In this document: positions 26,073 to 35,006 of the stretch, piece after piece
Layout of the letters: every line of letters starts with the position of its first letter
How positions within the stretch are numbered: the first letter of the stretch is position 1
Origin: Maribacter arenosus
GTDB taxonomy: Bacteria > Bacteroidota > Bacteroidia > Flavobacteriales > Flavobacteriaceae
Direction of reading: 5' to 3'
NCBI RefSeq assembly: GCF_014610845.1
Contig: NZ_JABTCG010000003.1
Span: forward strand, 186,001-250,000
DNA: 64,000 nucleotides
Notes under the pieces: model-generated
Databases searched by the model: none
What the model saw: only the letters and a program-made list of their open reading frames with translations
Told to the model about the DNA's origin: nothing
Made by a program: the position numbers and the translations under genes

Positions 26073-26098
26073 ATAAAAAAAAGGGGCTTTCGCCCCTT
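26073..26098 (-). terminator. Terminator of the 26115-26444 gene
   Basis: On the minus strand AAGGGGC, loop GAAA, GCCCCTT and then a run of eight T. Confidence 0.88.
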
Positions 26099-26114
26099 GG
26101 ATACTTTACGATGC

Positions 26115-26444
26115 TCATTGCATCATTTTTAATCCGATAATGCTATTTACCATGACTTCCTCATCAAGCTCATCGATTTCAGGCTCGGAAATATAGGTTA
26201 TGGTAAACACAGCGCCCTTATATTTATCGTCAGATAAGTCAAAGCTGTCAAGTGCCTCTTGGTTGATATTATGGAATTCCATAGAAAATCCATCCGTATC
26301 GGTAAAATAATACACGTCATCTTCCATACCAACATAGGTGGCAGTCACTTGTTCAGATTCTTGCACTATAGGCACGCTAAAGCTAGAGAAGATTAAAACC
26401 AAGGAAATAAATAGTGTTTTCATAATAGTATTGTTTTTATTCAT
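26115..26444 (-). CDS. Small exported protein of unknown function
   Basis: Protein of 109 residues. The reading frame starts MNKNNTIMKTLFISLVLIFSSFSVPIVQ; the Met at residue 8 (start 26423) may be the true start, since MKTLFISLVLIFSSFS is a compact signal peptide. The mature part is acidic and beta-rich (ATYVGMEDDVYYFTD; GAVFTITYISEPEIDELDEEV). No domain is recognised. Single gene with a strong terminator. Confidence 0.7.
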   Translation of the reverse strand: MNKNNTIMKTLFISLVLIFSSFSVPIVQESEQVTATYVGMEDDVYYFTDTDGFSMEFHNINQEALDSFDLSDDKYKGAVFTITYISEPEIDELDEEVMVNSIIGLKMMQ

Positions 26445-27171
26445 TAAATTTTAAAAGCATGTAATTGTGATTATAATGTGAAATATAGACTTTGTAGCAA
26501 AAGCCTAAATTCAATAGGTTTACCTCACCATATAATTTTCTTTTGAAGGAATGTAAAATTCGGTTTGTACCATGTTCGGGATAGTTTGTTGCCCCCTTTT
26601 TTCAATTAAAACGGACGTTTTTGAATTTCGTATCCGAATACCTGGCAGCAGGTTGGGCCCTATTGTTTTCATGTGATGAAAATCAAAATTAAATAAACCA
26701 AATTATACTACAAATGACGTACATTTTTTTGATTCTATGTGTTTTTTTAGCAAAATTTTATCAGTACAATGTTATATGTAACTAATTAATAAACAGCACA
26801 TTATGTATTTTGTATTATCATGCTTGGGTTGCATGTGCCAATAAACGGGTAAAGGTGCTTCACAAAGCATGGCATTCCATTGGAAAATAGCAAAATCCAA
26901 GGTACGGTTGTGAATGGCCATGTCTCCAATACGTGTAATTTTATGATGGGAACTGCTAGAAGGGGATATGTTGAATAATCCAAAGTGTCGTTCTTGGTAT
27001 CTTATTGAAAACCGATTGGATTCCTTCAAAAAAAGGAAAGTTAATTTTTATTTTAGAAGAGTAATAATTCACTACCTATGCACCCGAATTTGTAATATGG
27101 AATGGATTATTAAAATACACGTATTATAGTAAAAAAATACATAACTTAAAGGTGTTAATCAACTATGGACA
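26445..27171. other. Long intergenic stretch, no gene supported
   Basis: This 727 bp AT-rich stretch lies upstream of the five-gene operon that starts at 27172 and must hold its promoter; I see no clear TAnnTTTG box close to the start. An 85-codon minus-strand frame at 26772-27029 has no known domain and looks like a relic or chance. Confidence 0.45.
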
Positions 27172-28233
27172 ATGAATCTTAAAGACGGAGTAAAAACCGC
27201 TGAAAATAAGGTTTCGGATGAAGCCTATGAACTGAGTGCTTTTGTCAAGGACAAGAGCAAATCGCTTGTAGATCGCCTAGAATCCTATGAAGACATAATG
27301 AATTTGGAAGTGGGCGATACCGGTCTTAGCCGTGCGAAAACCATGGAACGTGAATTCGGTATCCGTCAATTGTATATTAAGTATGAAGGGGATAACCCGA
27401 CAGGGACACAAAAAGATCGAATTGCCTTTGCCCAGATTTATGATGCCCTAAGACGGGAATTCCATGTTGTTTCATTGGCTACTTGTGGTAATTATGGGGT
27501 TGCTGTAGCTTTAGCGGCCAATTTGGCGGGTATGGAATGTAAAATATACATTCCCGAATGTTACCAAACAGACCGCATTGAGGAAATGGAGGCACTTGGC
27601 GCCCAAATTATAAGATTGCCAGGCAGCTATGAGGATGTGGTGGTGAGAAGTAGTGAATTGGCTGTAGAAAACGATTGGTACGATGCAAATCCTGGGGCCT
27701 CGAATACCCCCTTACAGATTTCCGCGTATTCACTAATTGCCACTGAGATTTATGAGGATTTGGGTGATGCCCCTAAATACTGCGCGGTACCCGTATCGAA
27801 CGGAACTTTGTTGGCAGGGATCTATCGTGGATTTGTGAGTTTGTACAAAAGGGGCAAAACCTCGAGAATACCAAAAATGATAGCCGCTTCGTCAACCCGT
27901 AAGAACCCCATTGTGCAATCTTTTTTATCGGGATTAGATCATTGTATGGATTTAAAACCTGAAGCCATAAAAGAAACAAAATACAACGAACCCCTGATCA
28001 ATTGGCATAGTTTTGATGGGGAGGAGGCCCTATACGCACTGAGGGAATCCCAAGGAGAGGCCTTTAACATCAGCGATAGGAAAATGAAGGAAATGACCTC
28101 TTTATTGGCCAAAAAAGAAGGGTTTAAAATTCTTCCTGCTGCTACCGCAGGGCTCATTGCCCTTCTGGAAATGGATGAAAAATTGAATTTTGAACCGGGC
28201 CGTTTCGTTGCAGTGTTGACAGCAAAAAATTAA
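27172..28233 (+). CDS. Threonine-synthase-like PLP-dependent enzyme
   Basis: Protein of 353 residues of the tryptophan-synthase-beta fold (type II PLP). GDNPTGTQKDRIAF at 73-86 equals the NPTGSFKDR motif of threonine synthase, with K81 as the PLP Schiff-base Lys. SLATCGNYGVAVALAANLAG at 101-120 is the SxGN substrate loop, here TCGN. VPVSNGTLLAGIYRGF is the phosphate-binding loop. It is somewhat shorter than threonine synthase and lacks its N-terminal part, so it is more likely a dehydratase, lyase, racemase or beta-replacement enzyme than ThrC. The ATG at 27172 is chosen, since an upstream ATG at about 27162 runs into a stop. First gene of an operon with DgcN- and epimerase-like partners (6 bp gap to the next). 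Confidence 0.8.
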   Translation: MNLKDGVKTAENKVSDEAYELSAFVKDKSKSLVDRLESYEDIMNLEVGDTGLSRAKTMEREFGIRQLYIKYEGDNPTGTQKDRIAFAQIYDALRREFHVVSLATCGNYGVAVALAANLAGMECKIYIPECYQTDRIEEMEALGAQIIRLPGSYEDVVVRSSELAVENDWYDANPGASNTPLQISAYSLIATEIYEDLGDAPKYCAVPVSNGTLLAGIYRGFVSLYKRGKTSRIPKMIAASSTRKNPIVQSFLSGLDHCMDLKPEAIKETKYNEPLINWHSFDGEEALYALRESQGEAFNISDRKMKEMTSLLAKKEGFKILPAATAGLIALLEMDEKLNFEPGRFVAVLTAKN

Positions 28234-28239
28234 TGGATT

Positions 28240-29316
28240 ATGAAGAAAACAATAGATGGTAAGGCACTTGTATACTGTGAAGGTGCTTTCAATACCCCAA
28301 ATGGTAAGACAGCACATGGACTTGTCCGTTTTACCGAACGTTATGAAGTGGTTGGGGTGTTAGACACAACATACGCCGGTCAGGATGCTGGCCAAGTCCT
28401 GGATGGAAAAGCGAATGGAATTCCCATTTTTGCCAATATAGAAGACGCTTCAAAAGCGCTTTCCAAAGCTGGGAACACGCCAAGAACACTTGTTATCGGC
28501 CTTGCTCCAGACGGGGGTCGATTACCTTCCGAAGCCAAGGGTACGATCAAAAAGGCACTTCAAAAAGGCTGGAATGTTGATAGTGGTTTGCACGATTTTC
28601 TGACGAATGATCCCGAACTGGTAAAATTAGGCCAAGAAAAGGGATGTCGTATCCGTGATGTTCGAAAGACACCAGATCGGGATAAACTTCATTTTTTTAC
28701 CGGGGATATTGAAAAGGTTGATTGTTTAAAATTGGCCATATTAGGTACAGATTCCGCGCTCGGAAAACGTACCACGGCTTGGATCATCGTACATGCCTTT
28801 CGTAAGGCAGGCCTCAAAGCTGAAATGATCGGTACTGGTCAGACAGCCTGGATGCAAGGTGCTAAATATAGCATGGTCATGGATAGTTGCATCAACGATT
28901 TTGTTTCTGGTGAAATAGAACATGCCGTTGTAAGTGCTTATGAAAATGAAGATCCTGACGTAATCGTCATTGAAGGGCAGGGAAGTCTTATGAATCCGGC
29001 CTATCCTGGCGGATTTGAAATATTGGCAGCAGGCCGCCCAGATTTTGTGATAATGCAACATGCCCCGAAACGTGTCGAATATGACGGTTTCCCCGGGTAT
29101 AAACTCCATTCCCTAAAAGAACAGATCAATGCGGTAGAAGTGATCTCAGGAAAAAAGGTAATCGCTATAACCGTAAACCATGAACTTATGGAAAGTGATA
29201 AGGAAATTTTGGAAGCCTGTAAGAACATAACCTTGGAAACCAAATTGCCGGCCTTTGATGTATTACGTTTTGGGGCAGATCAGCTGGTTTCCATTTTAAA
29301 GGAACAATTGAAATGA
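28240..29316 (+). CDS. DUF1611 P-loop protein (DgcN-like N-acyltransferase family)
   Basis: Protein of 358 residues. The N-terminal part (ALVYCEGAFNTPNGKTAHGLVRFTERYEV) is an NAD-like Rossmann segment; the C-terminal part holds a P-loop, GTDSALGKRTT at 169-179, and DVIVIEGQGSLMNPAYPGG. This is the DUF1611 layout. In marine proteobacteria the DUF1611 protein DgcN acetylates D-glutamate, and the enolase-superfamily enzyme DgcA then racemises N-acetyl-D-glutamate; a DgcA-like epimerase is the last gene of this operon. The exact acyl donor and acceptor here are not shown. Overlaps the next gene by 4 bp (ATGA). Confidence 0.8.
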   Translation: MKKTIDGKALVYCEGAFNTPNGKTAHGLVRFTERYEVVGVLDTTYAGQDAGQVLDGKANGIPIFANIEDASKALSKAGNTPRTLVIGLAPDGGRLPSEAKGTIKKALQKGWNVDSGLHDFLTNDPELVKLGQEKGCRIRDVRKTPDRDKLHFFTGDIEKVDCLKLAILGTDSALGKRTTAWIIVHAFRKAGLKAEMIGTGQTAWMQGAKYSMVMDSCINDFVSGEIEHAVVSAYENEDPDVIVIEGQGSLMNPAYPGGFEILAAGRPDFVIMQHAPKRVEYDGFPGYKLHSLKEQINAVEVISGKKVIAITVNHELMESDKEILEACKNITLETKLPAFDVLRFGADQLVSILKEQLK

Positions 29317-30824
29317 CCTCGATCCGATCTTTGGTTGTTTTTAAAAAACTAACGGTGCATAAAATCTGCCTAGAGCCAAAAAGGGTCAAAGCGGTGTATA
29401 CCATTACAAAACAAGATGGGAGTACGGTTGCGAACGAATTGATTTATTCCTATGACAAGGTGTATTTTGATAAAAAGCATCCAGAGGATGTGAATTTGGC
29501 CTCTATGATGGTGGTACAAGTAGCCTTGAATTATGGACTTTTTTTCGAAACCATTGTATTCGATGGTTTTTATGACGATACCGATAAAAGTTTCCTAAGG
29601 GATATGATGGAGAATACCTCCAGGGAAATCCTCGTGAACAAGTTCTTTCACAAAAATGAATTTTTAAAACCTCCCTACGATGCTATAAAACCTGAAAAAA
29701 TGGCCCGTTATACCGCTGCTAAAATCGAGTTTACCAATATGGATTTTGCCCATATGAAGCTTGAAAAGTCTGCTCGCGAAACAGATTTGGATGCTTATGG
29801 AATTCTAAGTAGCGGTGGTAAGGATAGCCTATTGACCTATGGCATTATCAAGGAAATAGGGGAGGCCCATCCTATATTTGTCAATGAATCGGGCCGGCAC
29901 TGGTTTACCGCGATCAATTCTCACAAATATTTTAAGGCGAAAGAACCGAATACTGCAAAGCCTTGGTGTAATAGTGATCGTATCTTTAATTGGATGGTGA
30001 AGCAAATGCCTTTTATTAAGGAGAACTTCCAGAACATCAGGGCCGATATTTATCCTATTCGACTTTGGACGGTAGCGGTTTTCCTTTTCGGGACCCTTCC
30101 CATTGTTCGTAAACGCAATATCGGGAATGTACTCATCGGTAATGAGTATGATTCTACAGTAAAGGGAACCCATGAAGGAATAACCCATTATAATGCCTTA
30201 TACGACCAGAGCAAATATTTCGATAATGCGTTGACCCGTTATTATAAAAGAAAAGGGTGGAACATCTACCAATATTCCATTTTACGAAGCCTTTCCGAAC
30301 TGCTGATTTTGAAGGTACTGGTGAAGCGTTATCCTGATTTACAAGCCCAGCAGGTATCCTGCCATGCAGCACATGAAGAAAACGGAAGGATGTTACCCTG
30401 CGGTAATTGTGAAAAATGCCGACGTATCATTGGTATGCTGAAAGTACTTGACGAAGACCCTAAAAGATGTGGGTATACCGAGGCACAGATTGAAAAGGGC
30501 TTAAAAGCCCTATCGGCTCGAAGCGTAAAACAAATCGGTAGTGATGCCGCGCATTTATATTATCTCTTGGTCGAAAAAGGATTGGTCGAAAAAAATGAAC
30601 ATAGTCTGAAATTGGCCAAGGCCCATCCCGAGATTTTAAAATTGCGTTTTGATAATGAACGAAGTATGATGAGCGACCTGCCCATTCATTCTCGAAGACC
30701 TTTATTTAAAATTTTAGCAAAGTACACCGATGGGGCCGTACGATATCGTGACCGGAATTGGCATACCTTTACCCTTCAAAAGGAGGATTTTGAAACACCT
30801 TATTTTCTAAAAAATGAATTATGA
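29313..30824 (+). CDS. PP-loop ATPase with zinc-type Cys cluster (QueC-like core), unknown substrate
   Basis: Protein of 503 residues. Residues 166-172 SSGGKDS are the PP-loop of ATP pyrophosphatases (QueC, asparagine synthetase, GuaA, ThiI), which adenylate a carboxylate or carbonyl. C350, C363, C366 and C369 (CHAAHEENG, then CGNCEKC) copy the Cys-x-CGxCxxC zinc site of QueC. The 150-residue N-terminal domain has no family I recognise, and the whole is more than twice the length of QueC, so it is not a queuosine gene. No other queuosine gene is near. An ATP-dependent amide or nitrile-type step on an amino-acid substrate is a reasonable guess from neighbours. It overlaps the upstream and downstream genes by 4 bp each. 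Confidence 0.75.
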   Translation: MTSIRSLVVFKKLTVHKICLEPKRVKAVYTITKQDGSTVANELIYSYDKVYFDKKHPEDVNLASMMVVQVALNYGLFFETIVFDGFYDDTDKSFLRDMMENTSREILVNKFFHKNEFLKPPYDAIKPEKMARYTAAKIEFTNMDFAHMKLEKSARETDLDAYGILSSGGKDSLLTYGIIKEIGEAHPIFVNESGRHWFTAINSHKYFKAKEPNTAKPWCNSDRIFNWMVKQMPFIKENFQNIRADIYPIRLWTVAVFLFGTLPIVRKRNIGNVLIGNEYDSTVKGTHEGITHYNALYDQSKYFDNALTRYYKRKGWNIYQYSILRSLSELLILKVLVKRYPDLQAQQVSCHAAHEENGRMLPCGNCEKCRRIIGMLKVLDEDPKRCGYTEAQIEKGLKALSARSVKQIGSDAAHLYYLLVEKGLVEKNEHSLKLAKAHPEILKLRFDNERSMMSDLPIHSRRPLFKILAKYTDGAVRYRDRNWHTFTLQKEDFETPYFLKNEL

Positions 30825-31621
30825 ATACTATAAATAAAAAGTCTGGTTTTCTGTGGGAAGAATTTACATGGCCCGAGATTGAAGAATATTTGAAAACTGT
30901 TGATACGGTTATTTTGCCTTGTGGGGCAATAGAACAACACGGACCTCATTTACCGGTTGATGTTGATTATTATGATGCCAAATATATGGCGTATAAAGTG
31001 GCCGAGGCCTGTAAGGACCCAAAACCCCTAGTATTGCCCACCATACCTTTCGGGGTCTCTTTTCATCATGATGATTTTAAGGGTACTTTAAGTGTTTCCA
31101 ATGACGCACTGTCTAAATTCGTCTATGATTTGGGCATGAGTTTGGCCAAAAATGGGGTTAAGAAAATCATTATCCTTAATGGACACGGAGATAATGCGCC
31201 AACATTGAGTTATGCGGCCCAAATGATAACAAGGGACACCAATATTTTCGTTTGTGTCGATACTGGGGAAACCAGTGATTCTGTTTTATTTAAACTTATT
31301 GATACACCTAATGACATTCATGCGGGAGAGCTGGAAACTAGCACTACTATGGCTATTCGCCCCGATATGGTACAGATGGATAAGGCGGTGGATGCGACCT
31401 TGAAATTTGGCAGTTCTTATTTGGATTTTGACAATGACCTTAGCGTAAGCTGGTATGTGCATACCCATAAGATATCGGAAAGTGGCGTTATGGGGGATGC
31501 TACCAAGGGCACTGCGGAAAAGGGAGAGAAAATATGGGAGTTAATGATTCATCATATGGTACGTTTTGTTGAATCGATAAAGAATACCCCTTTAAAAGAC
31601 CTGTATCAAAAACGATATTAA
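30821..31621 (+). CDS. Creatininase-family metal amidohydrolase
   Basis: Protein of 266 residues with the creatininase fold. GAIEQHGPHLPVDVD at 36-49 gives ligands E38, H40 and D49 with the family spacing; ILNGHGDN near 118-125 gives H122 (with D124 at the usual second-acid position); HAGELETSTTM near 167-177 gives the late Glu ligand. The family includes creatininase, FAPy deformylase and the peptide-trimming MftE of mycofactocin synthesis. Here it may deacylate an N-acyl amino acid or cleave a small amide (inference). It overlaps its neighbours by 4 bp and 1 bp. Confidence 0.85.
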   Translation: MNTINKKSGFLWEEFTWPEIEEYLKTVDTVILPCGAIEQHGPHLPVDVDYYDAKYMAYKVAEACKDPKPLVLPTIPFGVSFHHDDFKGTLSVSNDALSKFVYDLGMSLAKNGVKKIIILNGHGDNAPTLSYAAQMITRDTNIFVCVDTGETSDSVLFKLIDTPNDIHAGELETSTTMAIRPDMVQMDKAVDATLKFGSSYLDFDNDLSVSWYVHTHKISESGVMGDATKGTAEKGEKIWELMIHHMVRFVESIKNTPLKDLYQKRY

Positions 31622-32679
31622 TGCGGATCACAGCAGTTTCTTACGAGCGTATGGATTTTAAACTATCCGTACCCTATACTATTGCCTACGAAACCATTTC
31701 AAGTACAACCAATTTTATTCTAAAATTGGAGACCGATGGCAAATATGTAGGTTATGGTTGTGCTGCCCCTGATAGGGTAGTGACTGGGGAAAATCCTGAG
31801 GAAGTGGCACATGCGATCAATACCCTGATCATACCCTACCTGGTTGGTAAGGATCCTTTTACTTATGCCTTGATTCTGACAGAATTAAAGGAGTTATTGG
31901 GAATGCGTTCATCTGCATTGGCCATGGTCGATCTGGCCTTATATGATCTGATTTCCAAGAAAGCGGAAGTCCCATTGTATCAGTTTTTAGGAGGATTCAG
32001 AAATAGTATTCCCACCAGTATTACCGTTGGTATTTTGACCGTTGACGATACCGTGAAACATGCTCAGGAGTACGTAAAACAGGGTTTTTCTATTCTAAAG
32101 GTGAAAGGGGGGGATAATCTGCAAGATGACGTGGAAAAAATGATCAAGCTCCATGAAAAATTCCCGGAAGTTAAATGGCGTTTTGATGGTAACCAAGGAT
32201 ATTCCGTAAAAGAGTCCATAGCTTTCGTGCGAGCCACTAGCCATATCGGCATCGAAATATTCGAACAACCTACGAAGATCGAGGCCGAGGAACGTTTGGG
32301 CTTGGTTACTGACCAGGTAGATATTCCTGTAATGGCCGATGAAAGCCTAAAAACCCTGACCGATGCATTTCGTTTGGCACAGAACGAACGGGTTGATATG
32401 GTAAACATCAAACTTCAAAAAGTAGGGGGTATTATGGCCGGTATGCATATTAATTCGGTAGCCAAAGCGGCAAATTTGGAAGCTATGGTGGGCTGCATCG
32501 ATGAATGTGGTTTGGGCATTGCGGCAGGGTTGCATTTTGCGTTGTCCAGACCCAATATCCAATATGCAGATCTCGATGGTCATCTTGAACTAGTGGCAGA
32601 CCCGTATACGGATATTTTTCGTCTAGAGAAAGGCATATTGTATCCTAAAGAAAATTATGGATTGGGTTATGCCGAATAG
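31621..32679 (+). CDS. Enolase-superfamily dipeptide epimerase (L-Ala-D/L-Glu epimerase or DgcA-like)
   Basis: Protein of 352 residues. LKVKGG is the KxK acid/base motif; WRFDGNQGY, EIFEQPT and VMADES give the Asp, Glu and Asp metal ligands; NIKLQKVGG gives the second general base. The C-terminal DLDGHLEL is the DxD specificity motif of L-Ala-D/L-Glu epimerases, which bind the substrate amino group. These enzymes act in murein-peptide recycling, and the close relative DgcA racemises N-acetyl-D-glutamate in D-Glu catabolism. The stop of the creatininase gene and this ATG overlap in TAATG. Epimerase call is secure; substrate is open. Confidence 0.9.
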   Translation: MRITAVSYERMDFKLSVPYTIAYETISSTTNFILKLETDGKYVGYGCAAPDRVVTGENPEEVAHAINTLIIPYLVGKDPFTYALILTELKELLGMRSSALAMVDLALYDLISKKAEVPLYQFLGGFRNSIPTSITVGILTVDDTVKHAQEYVKQGFSILKVKGGDNLQDDVEKMIKLHEKFPEVKWRFDGNQGYSVKESIAFVRATSHIGIEIFEQPTKIEAEERLGLVTDQVDIPVMADESLKTLTDAFRLAQNERVDMVNIKLQKVGGIMAGMHINSVAKAANLEAMVGCIDECGLGIAAGLHFALSRPNIQYADLDGHLELVADPYTDIFRLEKGILYPKENYGLGYAE

Positions 32680-32749
32680 GGCTAATTTTTACCAACACAT
32701 TTTTTTATGAGGTTGTATTCCGGTGGCCTAGTGCTTTTATTTATGATTC

Positions 32750-33172
32750 CTATTTATCAGGCTGTACATAATAATCGATGGAATTCAACGAATGGTTGGC
32801 CTCTATAAATTCGAGGATCCTGTCCATGTTTTTACCAAAGAAGGTCAAGGTACGAAGCTGTTTGTTTTTGCCAATGACACTTGAGATGGTTTCATCCCGA
32901 TTACCAAATTTATAACCACTTTTTTTAATCCATAAAGTATTTAACAGATGTTGCATGACCACATTGCCCAATTGATCGATAGAAATCGCGATTTGCAATA
33001 GAAACTCCCCGATTCCTGAAAAACCTTTTGTGAACAGATTATGGAAAACGCCATAAATGAAACCCAAAGGCGTGGTAAAGACCACTAGGACAATTGAAAT
33101 AAGGAACAATAAAAGTCCAATGAACGGACTTACTTTTTGGTTAGGGGCAAAGGCTTTTTTTTCTTGTATCAT
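32750..33172 (-). CDS. Small membrane protein next to MBL-fold gene
   Basis: Protein of 140 residues. FIGLLLFLISIVLVVFTTPL at about 17-36 is one strong membrane segment, with a possible second, weaker one nearby. The rest is mixed and ends with IDYYVQPDK. No domain is recognised. It is only 5 bp after the MBL-fold gene, so the two are surely co-transcribed; it could anchor or regulate the soluble hydrolase (inference). Confidence 0.7.
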   Translation of the reverse strand: MIQEKKAFAPNQKVSPFIGLLLFLISIVLVVFTTPLGFIYGVFHNLFTKGFSGIGEFLLQIAISIDQLGNVVMQHLLNTLWIKKSGYKFGNRDETISSVIGKNKQLRTLTFFGKNMDRILEFIEANHSLNSIDYYVQPDK

Positions 33173-33177
33173 ACTAT

Positions 33178-34683
33178 CTAAGGAACGTATTTAAAGCGGC
33201 CAATATTGCTTTTTTCAAGTTTATAGAGGTCCCAAACCTTGCTTCCGCCCCCTTTTTCCAACTTTTGGGCGATGATACAGCGCTCACCATCGGTGCGAAG
33301 ATTTATGGAACCATAAACCGTAACATTCCGTTCTTTAAGTTTATCGTTCTTTTCCTGAATTTTGTTAATGAGGTTCAGTCTTTTGGCAGGGGAGGTGGTA
33401 GTTGCTAAACGTATTTCCAATTCCTTGATTTCATTAAGTGTCTTATTTTCATTTTCCCGGTGCGATCTCGCCAGTTCCGTACTAAAGATCAAAGGTCTAT
33501 CGCCCCGCCCGTTTAACCCAATGGCCCCCAAAGTGTCAGGTCTGGGATGGGAATGTTGTTCTTCGTCCCCACTAGAGATTACGGTCGCCACAGAATTCAG
33601 GCATCTTAAGAACAGACTTGTAAAATCCGCACTTCCATGATGACAGGCTTTGGAGACGTCAGCCTCGAATATGTTACGGGCACCTTCAATAAACTCATTT
33701 TCCTCTGTACCGGAATTGAAATCCAATGTTTGCCCTGTATGTTTTTTCATTAAAAACTCCTCGGCTTTGATATTGAGGTCCCCACCTAGGAGTATGTTAA
33801 TGTCTTTATAGTTGAGTTTAAAGACAATGGAATGTCCGTTTTTTGTCTTGCCTTTACCCCCTAAAGAACGTAACGCCTTCTTATTGTTTACAGTTTCACT
33901 GATCGGACCTAGGATTTGTATGTTGAGGGGTTTGTTTTGTTCAAAGCCATCAAGATATTTATCAGCTTCACTGATCATTTTAATCTCCCCATTTATTTTG
34001 TTGTTATCAAGCATGCGCTTTAAAAGCTTGGCATATTTCTTATCCCAATGGGAATTGCCTGAGGGGTGTTTCCAATTGGGTTCATGGGCCAGATAGTCGG
34101 TCACCTTTTGTTTGCTGTCGAAAAGTTCGGTATAGTATGTCCGGTTTGTTTTTATTGATTCCCCAAAATACGATGGTTTTATATTATCTTGATACTCTAA
34201 CAATCCATTATGCAAGAATTCATTGAAAAATACATTGGGTTCGCCCGCCAAATAATGATACCCTCCATAATGATCTTGATCGGGATGACTTGCAACGGCA
34301 TATTTAAATGTCCATTGGGTTTTGAATTCGTTGTACCTCCATTTTAAGTAACGCCACATATTATCCCCAAGCCCCGCATCGACAATGATATGTTCATCAT
34401 CAGGGGTAACGATTAGGGCACCATCGCCTTGTCCCACATCCAAAAAGACAATCTCAAGCACACGTTCATCGAGAAGGGCATCTTTATGCATCCAACCGTT
34501 TTCTCCCCGTACTCTAACATAAATATAGTCCCCATCGGTTTTTTTGGGCTTAAGGACACCCACCCAATCGCCAAAGATAATTTGGTGTATTTTCTTATTT
34601 CCCTTACTTCCATTTACATCTTTAAAGAGGTATGCGAAAGGATAGTTGGCATATTTATATCCAATATATTCGAATTGAGGCAT
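33178..34683 (-). CDS. ComEC/Rec2-like MBL-fold hydrolase with N-terminal SH3-like region
   Basis: Protein of 501 residues, soluble, no signal peptide. Residues about 30-80 (IIFGDWVGVLKPKKTDGDYIYVRVRGENGWMHKDAL) look like an SH3-type domain. EIVFLDVGQGDGALIVTPD and IIVDAGLGDNMW open the MBL fold; SHPDQDHYGG is the HxDxDH variant of the metal motif seen in ComEC-type proteins; ILLGGDLN and KACHHGSADF give further ligands (KxxHHGS). ComEC itself is a membrane nuclease; stand-alone versions like this occur in conflict and repair contexts, but the substrate is unknown. Paired with the small membrane protein gene 5 bp downstream. Confidence 0.82.
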   Translation of the reverse strand: MPQFEYIGYKYANYPFAYLFKDVNGSKGNKKIHQIIFGDWVGVLKPKKTDGDYIYVRVRGENGWMHKDALLDERVLEIVFLDVGQGDGALIVTPDDEHIIVDAGLGDNMWRYLKWRYNEFKTQWTFKYAVASHPDQDHYGGYHYLAGEPNVFFNEFLHNGLLEYQDNIKPSYFGESIKTNRTYYTELFDSKQKVTDYLAHEPNWKHPSGNSHWDKKYAKLLKRMLDNNKINGEIKMISEADKYLDGFEQNKPLNIQILGPISETVNNKKALRSLGGKGKTKNGHSIVFKLNYKDINILLGGDLNIKAEEFLMKKHTGQTLDFNSGTEENEFIEGARNIFEADVSKACHHGSADFTSLFLRCLNSVATVISSGDEEQHSHPRPDTLGAIGLNGRGDRPLIFSTELARSHRENENKTLNEIKELEIRLATTTSPAKRLNLINKIQEKNDKLKERNVTVYGSINLRTDGERCIIAQKLEKGGGSKVWDLYKLEKSNIGRFKYVP

Positions 34684-35006
34684 AGCGTAAGGTGTTTACC
34701 TAAAGTTATTAAATGTTCGGGTGGGTAGGGCCTTTTTTGTAAGAATCCCCCTTAATATTGTACGCTTGGTATTTTTTTGGCAATTTTTGGTCTATTAAGG
34801 ATTATCAATGGATTTTAAACCGTTGATTTACTTCGAGGGTGCATTTTACAGAATTGTAATTCACCGTTATAGGGATTATGGCTCATATTGTTCATCGAAT
34901 GCTTCCCGTTAAAAGCGTAATAATCGTAATTTTATTATTGAATTAATGATACACTGAATATCAATGTAAAATTGAATAATATCCTTGTGTAAATAATGTA
35001 TGTATC
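34684..35006. other. Divergent intergenic region, nothing specific
   Basis: This 323 bp AT-rich stretch lies between divergent genes and must hold both promoters. TATCCTTG about 25 bp before the 35007 start is one mismatch from TAnnTTTG. No gene is seen. Confidence 0.45.

Noticed and set aside
26772-27029. 85-codon minus-strand frame upstream of the five-gene operon
   Set aside because: No signal peptide, domain or family likeness, and unusual His/Cys/Met content; likely chance or a relic.
27172-28233. Housekeeping threonine synthase thrC
   Set aside because: It lacks the N-terminal threonine-synthase region, is shorter than usual, and no thrA or thrB gene is near.
29313-30824. Queuosine synthesis gene queC
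   Set aside because: More than twice the length of QueC, an extra N-terminal domain and no other queuosine gene nearby.
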